Below are positions 18,375 through 26,693 of a stretch of 64,000 bases of DNA, one piece after another. Position 1 is the first letter of the stretch; the number at the start of each line of letters is the position of its first letter. Source of the DNA: Chitinophaga sp. Its GTDB lineage: Bacteria; Bacteroidota; Bacteroidia; Chitinophagales; Chitinophagaceae. A program made the position numbers and the translations under genes. The notes under the pieces were generated by a model. That model worked only from the letters and a program-made list of their open reading frames with translations, was not told the origin of the DNA and ran no database searches. The stretch is from contig NZ_JAGHZS010000003.1 in NCBI RefSeq assembly GCF_017745275.1, forward strand, positions 490,693 through 554,692, given 5' to 3'.

Positions 18375-18688
18375 GATGTCGTATACATGAAAATTCCTGG
18401 TTAGCCAAAATTGCAGCCCGCTCTATGCGGGTGCAGTCTGTAGCCATGGTCCTGGGACGCACCATCCATCTATATGGAGCGTCCCGGGAACGCTTTTTGT
18501 CAGATGTTTCGTGGATGAGACACGAAGCTTGTCATGTGAAGCAGTACCAGCAATTAGGCTTTTATGGTTTTTTGTGGAAATATCTGGCACAATACCTGCG
18601 TAACGGCTATTATAACAACGAGTTGGAAGTGGCGGCAAGGGCTTCGGAAGGAGATCCCGACATACTCAACGATATTGAAATAGTTTAA
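18362..18688 (+). CDS. DUF4157-like HExxH protein
   Basis: A 108-residue protein starting at a TTG that overlaps the end of the previous gene by 13 bases, which suggests coupled translation. The motif RHEACHVKQYQQLG (residues 53-66) is a zincin-type HExxH (H54, E55, H58) in the context typical of DUF4157. There is no signal peptide. It probably binds zinc; whether it cleaves peptides is unknown. No ATG in frame gives a full-length product, so the TTG is the best start. It closes the operon that begins at 16469. Confidence 0.72.
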   Translation: MEKIRCRIHENSWLAKIAARSMRVQSVAMVLGRTIHLYGASRERFLSDVSWMRHEACHVKQYQQLGFYGFLWKYLAQYLRNGYYNNELEVAARASEGDPDILNDIEIV

Positions 18689-18771
18689 AGAATCGTTAAA
18701 GTAGGGGTTCTGGTATATTTTTTCCAGCCACTGGTTTTATTTTTCTTATTTTTACGTTAAAGGTTGATTTT

Positions 18772-19158
18772 ATGGTTAAGAAGGTAACAGAGGGCATCAC
18801 CATCAGCGTGGAAACATTCTACCAGCCGGATTATTCTAATCCTATTGGAAGCGAATTCATGTTTGCTTACCGTATTACCATCGAAAACAATAACACTTTC
18901 CCTATTAAACTGCTCCGCCGGCATTGGTATATCATCGATTCCAACGGAACACACCGTGAGGTGGAGGGCGAAGGTGTGGTGGGTGTACAACCATTGCTGG
19001 CCCCCGGTGAAACATACCAATACGTCTCGGGATCCAATCTTCGCACGGAGATCGGTAAGATGTACGGTACTTATCAAATGGAAAACCAACTGGATAAGAA
19101 GATACTGGAAGTTAAAATTCCGGAGTTCCAGATGGTAGTTCCATTCAAATTAAACTAG
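18772..19158 (+). CDS. apaG: ApaG domain protein
   Basis: A 128-residue protein of the ApaG/DUF525 fold, a fibronectin-like beta sandwich. Family motifs YRITIENNNTFPIKLLRRHWYIID and GEGVVGVQPLLAPGE are visible, the latter including the glycine-rich loop. ApaG has been tied to cobalt and magnesium efflux in enterobacteria, but its direct function is unproven. The gene is convergent with gldB, with only 26 bases between the stop codons. A TATTTTTA stretch upstream may be part of its promoter. Confidence 0.9.
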   Translation: MVKKVTEGITISVETFYQPDYSNPIGSEFMFAYRITIENNNTFPIKLLRRHWYIIDSNGTHREVEGEGVVGVQPLLAPGETYQYVSGSNLRTEIGKMYGTYQMENQLDKKILEVKIPEFQMVVPFKLN

Positions 19159-19184
19159 TTCCTGTCTTCGTTTAGCCTGTAAAT

Positions 19185-20222
19185 CTATCTGGGCCTGTAT
19201 TTTGAGGCTTTGAATAATTCCATTACATCTTTGGTTTCCATCAATTGCTGCAAGGTAACTTCCTTGTGATCTTCCATGTATTTTTTGACAATCTGCCATC
19301 CCACAAAATTGGCAATTTTACCAGGTGATCCTTCGGGCATCCCCTGCGTAGAAGGGCCGTCACCCGTAAAATGAGTGATCTGTTGCCAATCAGTGGAGTA
19401 TACCAGGTTATTTTGTACAAAAAACTGCCAGATCATCTGCTCGTTGTCGCGGCACCAGTCCAGCTGACTTTTCGTATATCCAAGCTTGATAGTATCCGGT
19501 GTTTCCGGTAATACTTTATCCAGGAAATACTGTTGTTTACCAGCTTCCACGATCTGTTCGATGAGGTTACCGTTTTTCCGGGCAGGCGGATACATTTGTT
19601 GCTGGATCACCTGCATACAGTTCACCGCCACATATTGTGGCGTAAAGCGATGAATCATATAATCCGGGTAGTCGGGGATCATTGCGTAAGGTGGGAAGTC
19701 TTCTCCCATATACATATCCAGTCCGATACCTAGTATAGAATCTACTGTAATGGCACCATAATTGGCTATCCCGGAAATGAAGGTGACTACTTTAGGGGTA
19801 CGAAACGATGGAATATAGTATTTGGTATACCGGAAACATTGTTCCAGCTCGGCTTTCAGCTTGTCGCCGTTACCATATTTAGCAGCTACCGCTTTTTCCA
19901 GCTGACGGAAATCCGGTGTGGTCAGGAAAAGATGTAATTGCTGTTGCACCGCCGCGCTGCTGTCGGAATAAGCGCCCAGATTCATGATATCCGTTACATA
20001 CAGCGGCAGGAACACCGGGTAAGCGGCATGTAGCTTTGCCAGTCCGGGCTGCATCTGGTTGGTATCAATGGTAAATAACGCGGAATCGAAGCGCGACCAA
20101 CTAACGGTCATGGGTATATGACTTACGTCTGGCGCTTTTTTGCCGGAATTACAGGCTGCAGTGCCTAACAGGGCCACGAAGCAACTTATCAGCAGGGTAT
20201 ATTTATTAATGTAACTTTGCAT
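19185..20222 (-). CDS. gldB: Gliding-motility lipoprotein GldB
   Basis: A 345-residue lipoprotein (lipobox LGTAAC, cysteine 24) resembling GldB. It has the characteristic YPVFLPLYVTDIMNLG and YPDYMIHRFTPQYVAVNCMQ segments. GldB is required for gliding in Flavobacterium, where gldB and nadE are often neighbours, as they are here (nadE at 21069). gldC is not present. It is divergent from the PorT-like barrel with 74 bases between the starts. Function at the biochemical level is unknown. Confidence 0.88.
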   Translation of the reverse strand: MQSYINKYTLLISCFVALLGTAACNSGKKAPDVSHIPMTVSWSRFDSALFTIDTNQMQPGLAKLHAAYPVFLPLYVTDIMNLGAYSDSSAAVQQQLHLFLTTPDFRQLEKAVAAKYGNGDKLKAELEQCFRYTKYYIPSFRTPKVVTFISGIANYGAITVDSILGIGLDMYMGEDFPPYAMIPDYPDYMIHRFTPQYVAVNCMQVIQQQMYPPARKNGNLIEQIVEAGKQQYFLDKVLPETPDTIKLGYTKSQLDWCRDNEQMIWQFFVQNNLVYSTDWQQITHFTGDGPSTQGMPEGSPGKIANFVGWQIVKKYMEDHKEVTLQQLMETKDVMELFKASKYRPR

Positions 20223-20296
20223 CGCTTTTAAAACTCATCTAAGGTAAAATTATTATTTACCTTGTATTATAAAAAATTACGAACTAGCATCAGACT

Positions 20297-20983
20297 ATGA
20301 AGAAGATCATCATTTTGCTGACTATTATGGGTATAGCAAAGGCAGGTATGGCACAGGATGGCTATGGTACTTTCAGGAGTAAAGTAAAGCTGGGCTTTAC
20401 AGTAAGTCCGCTGGTATCGATCCTGAAACCGCAGGAATCCGGTGTAAATCGCACTGCGGCCAAGGCAGGACTGAATTTCGGGCTGATGGCAGATTTCAAC
20501 CTGAATGAAAAAGGCACCTATGCACTGTCGTCGGGCTTCCAGGTATTGCTGGCCGGCAGCAAACTCAAATATGATGCAGGAAAAGGACTTAACGATTATA
20601 AAGCCAACCCGGCGGAATATAATATGAAGCTCACCTACATTGAGGTTCCGGTAGCCCTGAAGTTGAAATCCAATACAGAACAGGAAGGGGTTGACTTCTG
20701 GGGTGAATTTGGTACCTACTTTGATTTTCCGGTAAGTGGCCGGGCTAACGTGGTTTCTATGGGCAATACCTACGACCGCGTAAATATATTACCGGAAATG
20801 AACCGGATCAATGTAGGAATGTTATTGGGTGCGGGGATAGAATATCCGCTGGGTAACAACCTGAAAGGCATGGCTGGTATTACTTACCAGAACGGGTTTG
20901 TAGATGTGACCCGTAATGCAAAATGGAACGACGGAAGGGTAAATATGAATAGCTTTGCACTCAGGTTAGGGGTGTTCTTTTAG
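20297..20983 (+). CDS. PorT-like outer-membrane beta-barrel protein
   Basis: A 228-residue protein with a signal peptide (ending AGMAQDG near residue 21) and an outer-membrane beta-barrel domain of the PorT type. It has strand motifs KLGFTVSPLVSI, LTYIEVPVALKLK and an aromatic end LRLGVFF. Some PorT proteins take part in type 9 secretion, but most members of this broad family have no known role. The stop TAG is the first three bases of a decayed hairpin repeat. nadE follows 85 bases later. Confidence 0.8.
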   Translation: MKKIIILLTIMGIAKAGMAQDGYGTFRSKVKLGFTVSPLVSILKPQESGVNRTAAKAGLNFGLMADFNLNEKGTYALSSGFQVLLAGSKLKYDAGKGLNDYKANPAEYNMKLTYIEVPVALKLKSNTEQEGVDFWGEFGTYFDFPVSGRANVVSMGNTYDRVNILPEMNRINVGMLLGAGIEYPLGNNLKGMAGITYQNGFVDVTRNAKWNDGRVNMNSFALRLGVFF

Positions 20984-21055
20984 CGGCCAGCCATGAGCTT
21001 TTAGCTATGGTATTCGCTTCAAAAGCTTTTAGCTTAATGCTTTCAGCTTTCTGTT
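20981..21055. repeat. Heptad hairpin repeat 2, decayed
   Basis: The spacer from the PorT-like stop to just before nadE can be read as continuous 7-base units (AGCGGCC, AGCCATG, AGCTTTT, AGCTATG, then AGCTTTT, AGCTTAA, TGCTTTC, AGCTTTC). The arms no longer pair well. It appears to be an old copy of the family that is better preserved at 22751 and 62465. Confidence 0.5.
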
Positions 21056-21068
21056 TAAAAAAATATTT

Positions 21069-22736
21069 ATGAAAATTATACTGGCACAACAGAATTATCA
21101 TATCGGCAATTTTGAGAAAAATACAGCCAAAATCATCGAAGGTATTAATGCTGCCAAAGGGCAAGGTGCTGATCTGGTAGTGTTTTCCGAATTATGTGTT
21201 TGTGGATACCCTCCACGTGATTTCCTGGAATTTGAAGATTTTATTGCACAATGTCACCATGCTATTGATGTAATTAAAACACATACAAAAGATATCGCCG
21301 TATTAGTAGGTGCACCTGCCCACAACCCGCAGCGGGAAGGCAAGGACCTGTTTAATGCTGCCTGGTTTTTATATGAAGGAGAGATTAAGCAGGTAGTTCA
21401 CAAAACACTGTTGCCTACTTACGATGTATTTGACGAATATCGCTACTTTGAGCCCGCCTACGAATGGAACATCATTCCTTTCAAAGGCAAAAAGCTGGCA
21501 GTAACAATTTGTGAAGATATCTGGAACCTGGGTGATAACCCGCTATACCGCATCTGTCCGATGGATCAGCTGATTGCACAGGAACCGGATGTGATGATTA
21601 ACCTCTCTGCTTCTCCCTTTGATTATGAGCACGACGAAGATAGGAAGGCCATCATTCTTGCCAATGTATTAAAGTATAAGTTACCAATGCTATACTGTAA
21701 TACCGTTGGTTCTCAGACGGAAATAGTATTTGACGGTGGGTCCCTTATCTATGATGGGAAAGGCAATATTGTAAAGCAGTTGCCTTACTTTGAGGAAGCT
21801 ATGGGTGCTATTACGCTGGAAGAGCTGACAAACAGCCCGTTGCCGCCTGTGAAGCCCGGAGAAGAGGCTCCTTTAACTGAATTGTTGTTTGACCATAATA
21901 TTGATCGCATTTATGATGCCCTTGTGATGGGTATCCGGGATTATTTTGGGAAGATGGGTTTTACCAGGGCGATCCTCGGATCTTCAGGCGGGATCGACAG
22001 CGCAGTTACCCTGGCTATTGCCTGCGATGCACTGGGTAAAGATAACGTTAGGGCTGTGCTGATGCCATCGCCCTACTCTACGGAACATTCTGTAGATGAT
22101 GCCGTAGCCTTGTCAAAGAACCTGGGCAACCCTTATGATATCATTCGTATCAATAATATTTACGAAAGCTTCCTGACCACACTGGAACCGTATTTCAAGG
22201 GTTTACCATTTAACGTGGCAGAAGAAAATACGCAATCCCGTATCCGTGGTAACCTGCTGATGGGATTATCGAATAAATTTGGGTATATCCTGCTGAATAC
22301 TTCTAATAAAAGTGAGCTGTCTACCGGTTATGGTACCTTATATGGAGATATGGCCGGAGGGTTATCTGTTTTAGGAGATGTGTACAAGATGCAGGTGTAT
22401 TCACTGGCCCGGTATATTAACCGGCATAAGGAAATTATACCGGTGAATATTATTGACAAAGCACCATCCGCAGAGTTGCGTCCTGATCAGAAAGACAGCG
22501 ACAGCTTACCGGATTACGCCATACTCGATAAAATCCTCTATCAGTACATAGAGCGCCGTCAGGGACCTAAAGAAATAGTAGCAAAGGGCTTTGACTCGGC
22601 ATTGGTTTCGCGGGCCTTAAAAATGGTAAATACCAATGAATACAAGCGGAATCAATTCTGCCCCATTATCCGGGTATCTTCCAAAGCCTTTGGTGTAGGA
22701 AGAAGAATGCCGATAGTGGGTAAATATCTGAGCTGA
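21069..22736 (+). CDS. nadE: Glutamine-dependent NAD+ synthase
   Basis: A 555-residue two-domain enzyme that amidates NaAD to NAD+. The N-terminal nitrilase-type glutaminase has its triad at E41 (SELCVCGYP), K112 (HKTLLPTY) and C148 (TICEDIWN). The C-terminal synthetase carries the ATP loop SSGGIDSA at 305-312. The length is normal for the glutamine-dependent form. It follows the PorT-like gene and precedes serS, with hairpin repeats in both spacers. Its closeness to gldB is conserved in gliding Bacteroidota. Confidence 0.96.
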   Translation: MKIILAQQNYHIGNFEKNTAKIIEGINAAKGQGADLVVFSELCVCGYPPRDFLEFEDFIAQCHHAIDVIKTHTKDIAVLVGAPAHNPQREGKDLFNAAWFLYEGEIKQVVHKTLLPTYDVFDEYRYFEPAYEWNIIPFKGKKLAVTICEDIWNLGDNPLYRICPMDQLIAQEPDVMINLSASPFDYEHDEDRKAIILANVLKYKLPMLYCNTVGSQTEIVFDGGSLIYDGKGNIVKQLPYFEEAMGAITLEELTNSPLPPVKPGEEAPLTELLFDHNIDRIYDALVMGIRDYFGKMGFTRAILGSSGGIDSAVTLAIACDALGKDNVRAVLMPSPYSTEHSVDDAVALSKNLGNPYDIIRINNIYESFLTTLEPYFKGLPFNVAEENTQSRIRGNLLMGLSNKFGYILLNTSNKSELSTGYGTLYGDMAGGLSVLGDVYKMQVYSLARYINRHKEIIPVNIIDKAPSAELRPDQKDSDSLPDYAILDKILYQYIERRQGPKEIVAKGFDSALVSRALKMVNTNEYKRNQFCPIIRVSSKAFGVGRRMPIVGKYLS

Positions 22737-22750
22737 ACAAGCTGCCAGGC

Positions 22751-22840
22751 ATTAGCTTTTAGCTTTTAGCAAATACAGCGGAGATTACATTATTTATTTG
22801 CTGCATTTGCTAAAAGCTAATGGCTAAAAGCTAAAAGCTA
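22751..22840. repeat. Heptad hairpin repeat 3 (nadE-serS spacer)
   Basis: Inner arms 22759-22779 and 22800-22820 (21 bases, one mismatch) enclose a 20-base AT-rich loop. The right arm continues with three more 7-base units (GGCTAAA, AGCTAAA, AGCTA). The inner core AGCAAATRCAGC resembles those at 6635 and 62465. It starts 15 bases after the nadE stop. Confidence 0.8.
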
Positions 22841-22846
22841 TTTTTC

Positions 22847-22854
22847 TATCTTTG
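22847..22854 (+). promoter_or_regulatory. Candidate -7 box for serS
   Basis: TATCTTTG fits TAnnTTTG and lies 21 bases before the serS ATG, immediately after the repeat. The -33 position falls inside the repeat arm and has no TTG at the normal spacing. Confidence 0.4.
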
Positions 22855-22875
22855 CTAAAATTTGAACAAAACCAC

Positions 22876-24144
22876 ATGTTACAAGTACCGTTTATACGTC
22901 AAAATAAAGAGTTTGTCTTAGAGCGTCTGGCCTTTAAAAACTTTAAAGACCTCGATGTAGTAGAAGAAGTGCTGGCACTGGACGACAAACGCAAGAAATT
23001 AACCCTTGAATACGATGATACACAGGCGCAGGTAAATAGCTTATCCAAAGAAATAGGTAAGCTGATGAGCCAGGGGAAAAAGGAAGAAGGAGAAGCACAA
23101 CGCGCAGCAGTAGCCGCTTTGAAAGAACGTCTCGGACCGGTGAATGATGAACTGAATGCTACTGAGAAAGCATTGCATGATGCACTGGTAAAACTCCCGA
23201 ACCTGCCGGCTGCGATGGTACCTGCCGGCAAAACTCCGGAGGAAAACGAGGAAGTGCGCAGTGGTGGTAAAATCCCCGACTTGTACGATGGTGCTGTTCC
23301 TCACTGGGACCTGGCTAAACAGTACGACCTGATTGACTTTGAGCTGGGTAATAAAATTACCGGCAGTGGTTTCCCGGTGTTCAAAAACAAGGGTGCCCGT
23401 TTGCAGCGTGCACTGATCCAATATTTCCTGGATTACAACACTACTAATGGGTATACCGAGTATGCACCGCCTTACCTGGTAAATGAAGCATCTGCCTATG
23501 GTACCGGTCAGTTGCCGGATAAAGAAGGCCAGATGTATCATGCCACAGAAGATAACTACTACCTCATTCCTACAGCAGAAGTACCGGTAACAAATATCTA
23601 CCGTGATGAAATTGTAAAGGATACGGATCTGCCTATCAAGATGACGGCCTATACGCCTTGTTTCCGCCGTGAGGCAGGATCTTATGGTAAAGATGTACGT
23701 GGATTAAACCGGGTACACCAGTTTGATAAAGTAGAAATTGTACAGTTGGTGCATCCGGATAAGTCTTTCGAGGCGTTGGATGAAATGATTGCACATGTTG
23801 AAAACCTGCTGAATCAGCTGGAACTGCCTTATCGTATACTGCGTTTATGCGCAGGTGATATGAGCTTTACGTCTGCCATCACCTACGATTTTGAAGTATA
23901 CAGCGCGGCGCAGCAGAAATGGCTGGAAGTAAGCTCTGTGAGCAACTTCGAAGCCTACCAGACGAACCGCATGAAAATACGTTTCAAAGAAAATAATGGC
24001 AAACCACAGTTGGTACATTCCCTGAACGGCAGCTCCCTGGCATTGCCGCGCATCCTGGCCTGCCTGCTGGAAAATAACCAGACTGCAGAAGGCATACAGG
24101 TACCCACTGCGCTGCAGAGCTATTATGGTAGCCATATGATATAA
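22876..24144 (+). CDS. serS: Seryl-tRNA synthetase
   Basis: A 422-residue class II synthetase that charges tRNA-Ser and also serves tRNA-Sec where present. The N-terminal coiled-coil arm spans about 28-110. Motif 2 is CFRREAGSYGKDVRGLNRVHQFDK and motif 3 is NGSSLALPRILACLLE. I start at the ATG at 22876 (MLQVPFIRQNKE), which fits the family; eight further codons upstream begin at a TTG. It has hairpin repeats on both sides and is probably transcribed from its own promoter at 22847. Confidence 0.97.
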   Translation: MLQVPFIRQNKEFVLERLAFKNFKDLDVVEEVLALDDKRKKLTLEYDDTQAQVNSLSKEIGKLMSQGKKEEGEAQRAAVAALKERLGPVNDELNATEKALHDALVKLPNLPAAMVPAGKTPEENEEVRSGGKIPDLYDGAVPHWDLAKQYDLIDFELGNKITGSGFPVFKNKGARLQRALIQYFLDYNTTNGYTEYAPPYLVNEASAYGTGQLPDKEGQMYHATEDNYYLIPTAEVPVTNIYRDEIVKDTDLPIKMTAYTPCFRREAGSYGKDVRGLNRVHQFDKVEIVQLVHPDKSFEALDEMIAHVENLLNQLELPYRILRLCAGDMSFTSAITYDFEVYSAAQQKWLEVSSVSNFEAYQTNRMKIRFKENNGKPQLVHSLNGSSLALPRILACLLENNQTAEGIQVPTALQSYYGSHMI

Positions 24145-24145
24145 G

Positions 24146-24244
24146 GAATTACGAATTACAAATTACGAATTACGGATTTGTGTGAAGATAATAGCGGATC
24201 ACGCGTTTACTATCTCCTTGCAAATCCGTAATTCATTATTAGTA
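24146..24244. repeat. TACGGATT hairpin 1 (serS-acetyltransferase spacer)
   Basis: A left array of 7-base units (GAATTAC, GAATTAC, AAATTAC, GAATTAC) runs into GGATTTG. The inverted 14-base pairs are 24167-24180 and 24221-24234, perfect copies of GAATTACGGATTTG. The outer right units are degenerate. It fills the whole spacer between serS and the acetyltransferase ATG. Its core recurs at 41590 and 57962. Confidence 0.75.
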
Positions 24245-24817
24245 ATGCTTGCTCAAAGCACCCGTTTTATGAAACATTTCCTGCCCAACGGCGATGAACT
24301 CATCATTCGTCCTCCCGAAATCAATGATGCCGCCGCTTTGCTAGCCAGCTTTCAGCGCCTGACGGCGGAAACGGATAACCTGCTTTTTACCCACTCCGAA
24401 TCGTTGGAGCTGGATATCCGCTCTGAAGAAGATTACATTCATTCCTATCTTGATAATCCGCACCAGTTACTGCTGGTAGCTACCGTTAAAGGTCGCATTA
24501 TAGGCTCTATTAATGTGAATCACAGTGGTTTGCATAAGAAAGCTCATACGGCCGAAATGGGCATTGCTGTGGAGCGCCCCTGGCAAAATATGGGCATCGG
24601 TCGCCGGTTGATCACGGCTATGTTACGTTGGGCCGAAGGACGCCCCGGACTGGCCATGATTTATCTCCATGTTTTTTCACCGAATGAAAAAGCCATGCAA
24701 TTGTACCGCAACTTTGGTTTCCAGGAGTGCGGACGTCAGCCAGCGGCAATTTTGCTGAAGAATGGGGCCTATGCCGACCTGGTGACGATGTTCCTCCAAA
24801 TAAAACCATTACCGTAA
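24245..24817 (+). CDS. GNAT family N-acetyltransferase
   Basis: A 190-residue acetyl-CoA-dependent acetyltransferase of the GNAT fold. It has the acetyl-CoA loop RPWQNMGIGRRLI (motif A, Q/RxxGxG/A type) and the motif B end HVFSPNEKAMQLYRNFGFQECG. The substrate cannot be told; RimJ/RimL-like or small-molecule acetylation are possible. I use the ATG at 24245 because the frame upstream lies inside a repeat; ATG 24269 is also possible. It precedes moeB by 43 bases but no functional tie is evident. Confidence 0.85.
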   Translation: MLAQSTRFMKHFLPNGDELIIRPPEINDAAALLASFQRLTAETDNLLFTHSESLELDIRSEEDYIHSYLDNPHQLLLVATVKGRIIGSINVNHSGLHKKAHTAEMGIAVERPWQNMGIGRRLITAMLRWAEGRPGLAMIYLHVFSPNEKAMQLYRNFGFQECGRQPAAILLKNGAYADLVTMFLQIKPLP

Positions 24818-24860
24818 TTTCCCCCGAATACGATTAATTTTAACGTCTAAATGATTCAGC

Positions 24861-25946
24861 ATGGACCGATATGACCGTCAGACCCGTTTGGAAGGATTTG
24901 GACCACAGAAACAGGCATTACTGCAACAGGCGAAAGTACTCGTAATCGGCGCCGGTGGCCTCGGCGTACCGGTATTGCAATACCTCACCGCCATGGGTGT
25001 GGGAACTATCGGAATAGTGGAGCACGATACGGTGAATGTAACCAACCTGCAGCGGCAGGTACTGTATACTACCGCCGACCAGGGTGCATCTAAAGTACAG
25101 ACAGCCGCTACCCGCCTGCAGCAACTGAATCCCGAAGTAAAACATATTGTACATGATACCTGGCTCACAACGGATAATGCGTTGGACTTGTTCCGCGCCT
25201 ATGATGTAATAGTGGATTGCTCCGATAACTTTGGTACCCGCTATCTTGTGAATGATGCCTGCGTAATTACCGGCAAACCGCTGGTGTATGGTGCTATCTA
25301 CAAGTACGAAGGACAGGTGAGCGTGTTTAACTACCAGGAGGGCGCTACCTATCGCTGCATTTTCCCGGAAGCGCCGGAAAGCGGGGAAATGCTGAATTGT
25401 AATGACATCGGTGTGCTGGGTGTGCTACCCGGGCTCATTGGCTGTTACCAGGCCAACGAAACTGTGAAAGTGATTACCGGCATCGGTACGCCGCTGCGTA
25501 ATCAACTGCTGACAATAGATACCTTGCATAATACCCAAATGGTGTTTAATATTACACCGATAGCGGCCAATCGTCAACTGACTACGCTGCAACACAATTA
25601 TCAACAAACGGTTTGCGAAATGAATAGTGTACAGTCCTTATCAGTAGAGCAATTAGCGGAATGGCTGCAGAAAGATACCCGCTTTATGTTGCTGGATGTG
25701 CGGGAAGATGATGAATGGGAAATCTGTCATATTTCACAATCCGTGCATATCCCGATGGGGCGTGTATTACAGCAAACGGCCGCTTTGCCGGCCGATGCGC
25801 CGATTGCGGTGCTTTGTCACCACGGCATGCGTAGCCGCGCCGTAGCGCAACGTTTAACAGACCTGGGCTTCAACCAGGTATACAATGTAGAAGGCGGTAT
25901 CCATGCCTGGGCTTGTGCCATTGATGACCAGATGCAAACCTATTAA
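24861..25946 (+). CDS. moeB: MoeB/ThiF-type adenylyltransferase with rhodanese domain
   Basis: An E1-like enzyme of 361 residues that activates the C-terminal glycine of MoaD (or ThiS) by adenylation. GAGGLG (30-35) is the nucleotide loop, NLQRQVLY carries the arginine finger, and a C-terminal rhodanese domain has its active loop C319 in VLCHHGMRSR. The zinc cysteine pairs normally found in MoeB look reduced (TYRCIFP rather than CxxC). It heads the molybdenum cofactor region and moaD is 3.3 kb downstream. It could also serve thiamine sulfur transfer. It ends 2 bases before the TauE start. Confidence 0.88.
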   Translation: MDRYDRQTRLEGFGPQKQALLQQAKVLVIGAGGLGVPVLQYLTAMGVGTIGIVEHDTVNVTNLQRQVLYTTADQGASKVQTAATRLQQLNPEVKHIVHDTWLTTDNALDLFRAYDVIVDCSDNFGTRYLVNDACVITGKPLVYGAIYKYEGQVSVFNYQEGATYRCIFPEAPESGEMLNCNDIGVLGVLPGLIGCYQANETVKVITGIGTPLRNQLLTIDTLHNTQMVFNITPIAANRQLTTLQHNYQQTVCEMNSVQSLSVEQLAEWLQKDTRFMLLDVREDDEWEICHISQSVHIPMGRVLQQTAALPADAPIAVLCHHGMRSRAVAQRLTDLGFNQVYNVEGGIHAWACAIDDQMQTY

Positions 25947-25948
25947 CT

Positions 25949-26692
25949 GTGATCACAGAACTCTGTTTACTTTTTTTCCTGGTGGCGCTGGCCTATTCGG
26001 CAGCCGGCTTTGGTGGTGGTTCCAGCTACCTGGCTATCCTGGCGTTGTGGAGCGTGGATTTTCAACTGATGAAATCCACAGCACTGCTATGTAATGTGGC
26101 AGTAGTGATTGGCGGGGTGTATCATTTTTACAGAAGCGGACATCTGCCGCTGAAGAAAGCGTGGCAGTTGTCGTTGGTGAGTGTCCCGCTGGCTTTCCTG
26201 GGTAGTTATTTGCCTATGAAGCAGGCCACTTTCTTCCTGGTGCTGGGCATTGCACTCACGCTGGCTGCACTGGTGATGTGTTACCGGTTGTTTTTTGAAA
26301 AAGAGGAACCGATTATTCCTGCTGATAAAGACAAAGGCATGGCCTATGGGATTATTGGTGGTGTCATTGGTTTGTTATCCGGTATGACAGGTATTGGCGG
26401 CGGTATTTACTTATCGCCTGTACTGCGTTTGGGCAAGTATGATACCGCTAAAAATATTGCCGGGTTAAGCAGCTTTTTTATCCTGGTGAACTCTGTTGCC
26501 GGTTTAGCCGGACAAGCCGCCAAACATGCGATTGTGTTTGACTGGAAATTCACAGGACCTTTGCTGCTGGCGGTAATTGCCGGCGGACAAATAGGCGCGC
26601 TGCTTAGTGCGAAAATATTGAAACCAAGATGGGTGGCGGGTGCTACGGCGATTTTAATTTTATATGCAGGCGTGAGAATGTTGATTAAATAA
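25949..26692 (+). CDS. TauE/SafE family permease
   Basis: A 247-residue permease of the TauE/SafE fold with eight hydrophobic segments and two internally similar halves (GFGGGSSYLAIL and GMTGIGGGIYLSP). Family members are linked to export of sulfite or sulfonates. It starts at a GTG two bases after the moeB stop and is certainly cotranscribed. In a molybdenum cofactor island a link to sulfur anions, or possibly molybdate, is an inference. It is convergent with moaA, with one base between stop codons. Confidence 0.88.
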   Translation: MITELCLLFFLVALAYSAAGFGGGSSYLAILALWSVDFQLMKSTALLCNVAVVIGGVYHFYRSGHLPLKKAWQLSLVSVPLAFLGSYLPMKQATFFLVLGIALTLAALVMCYRLFFEKEEPIIPADKDKGMAYGIIGGVIGLLSGMTGIGGGIYLSPVLRLGKYDTAKNIAGLSSFFILVNSVAGLAGQAAKHAIVFDWKFTGPLLLAVIAGGQIGALLSAKILKPRWVAGATAILILYAGVRMLIK

Positions 26693-26693
26693 G

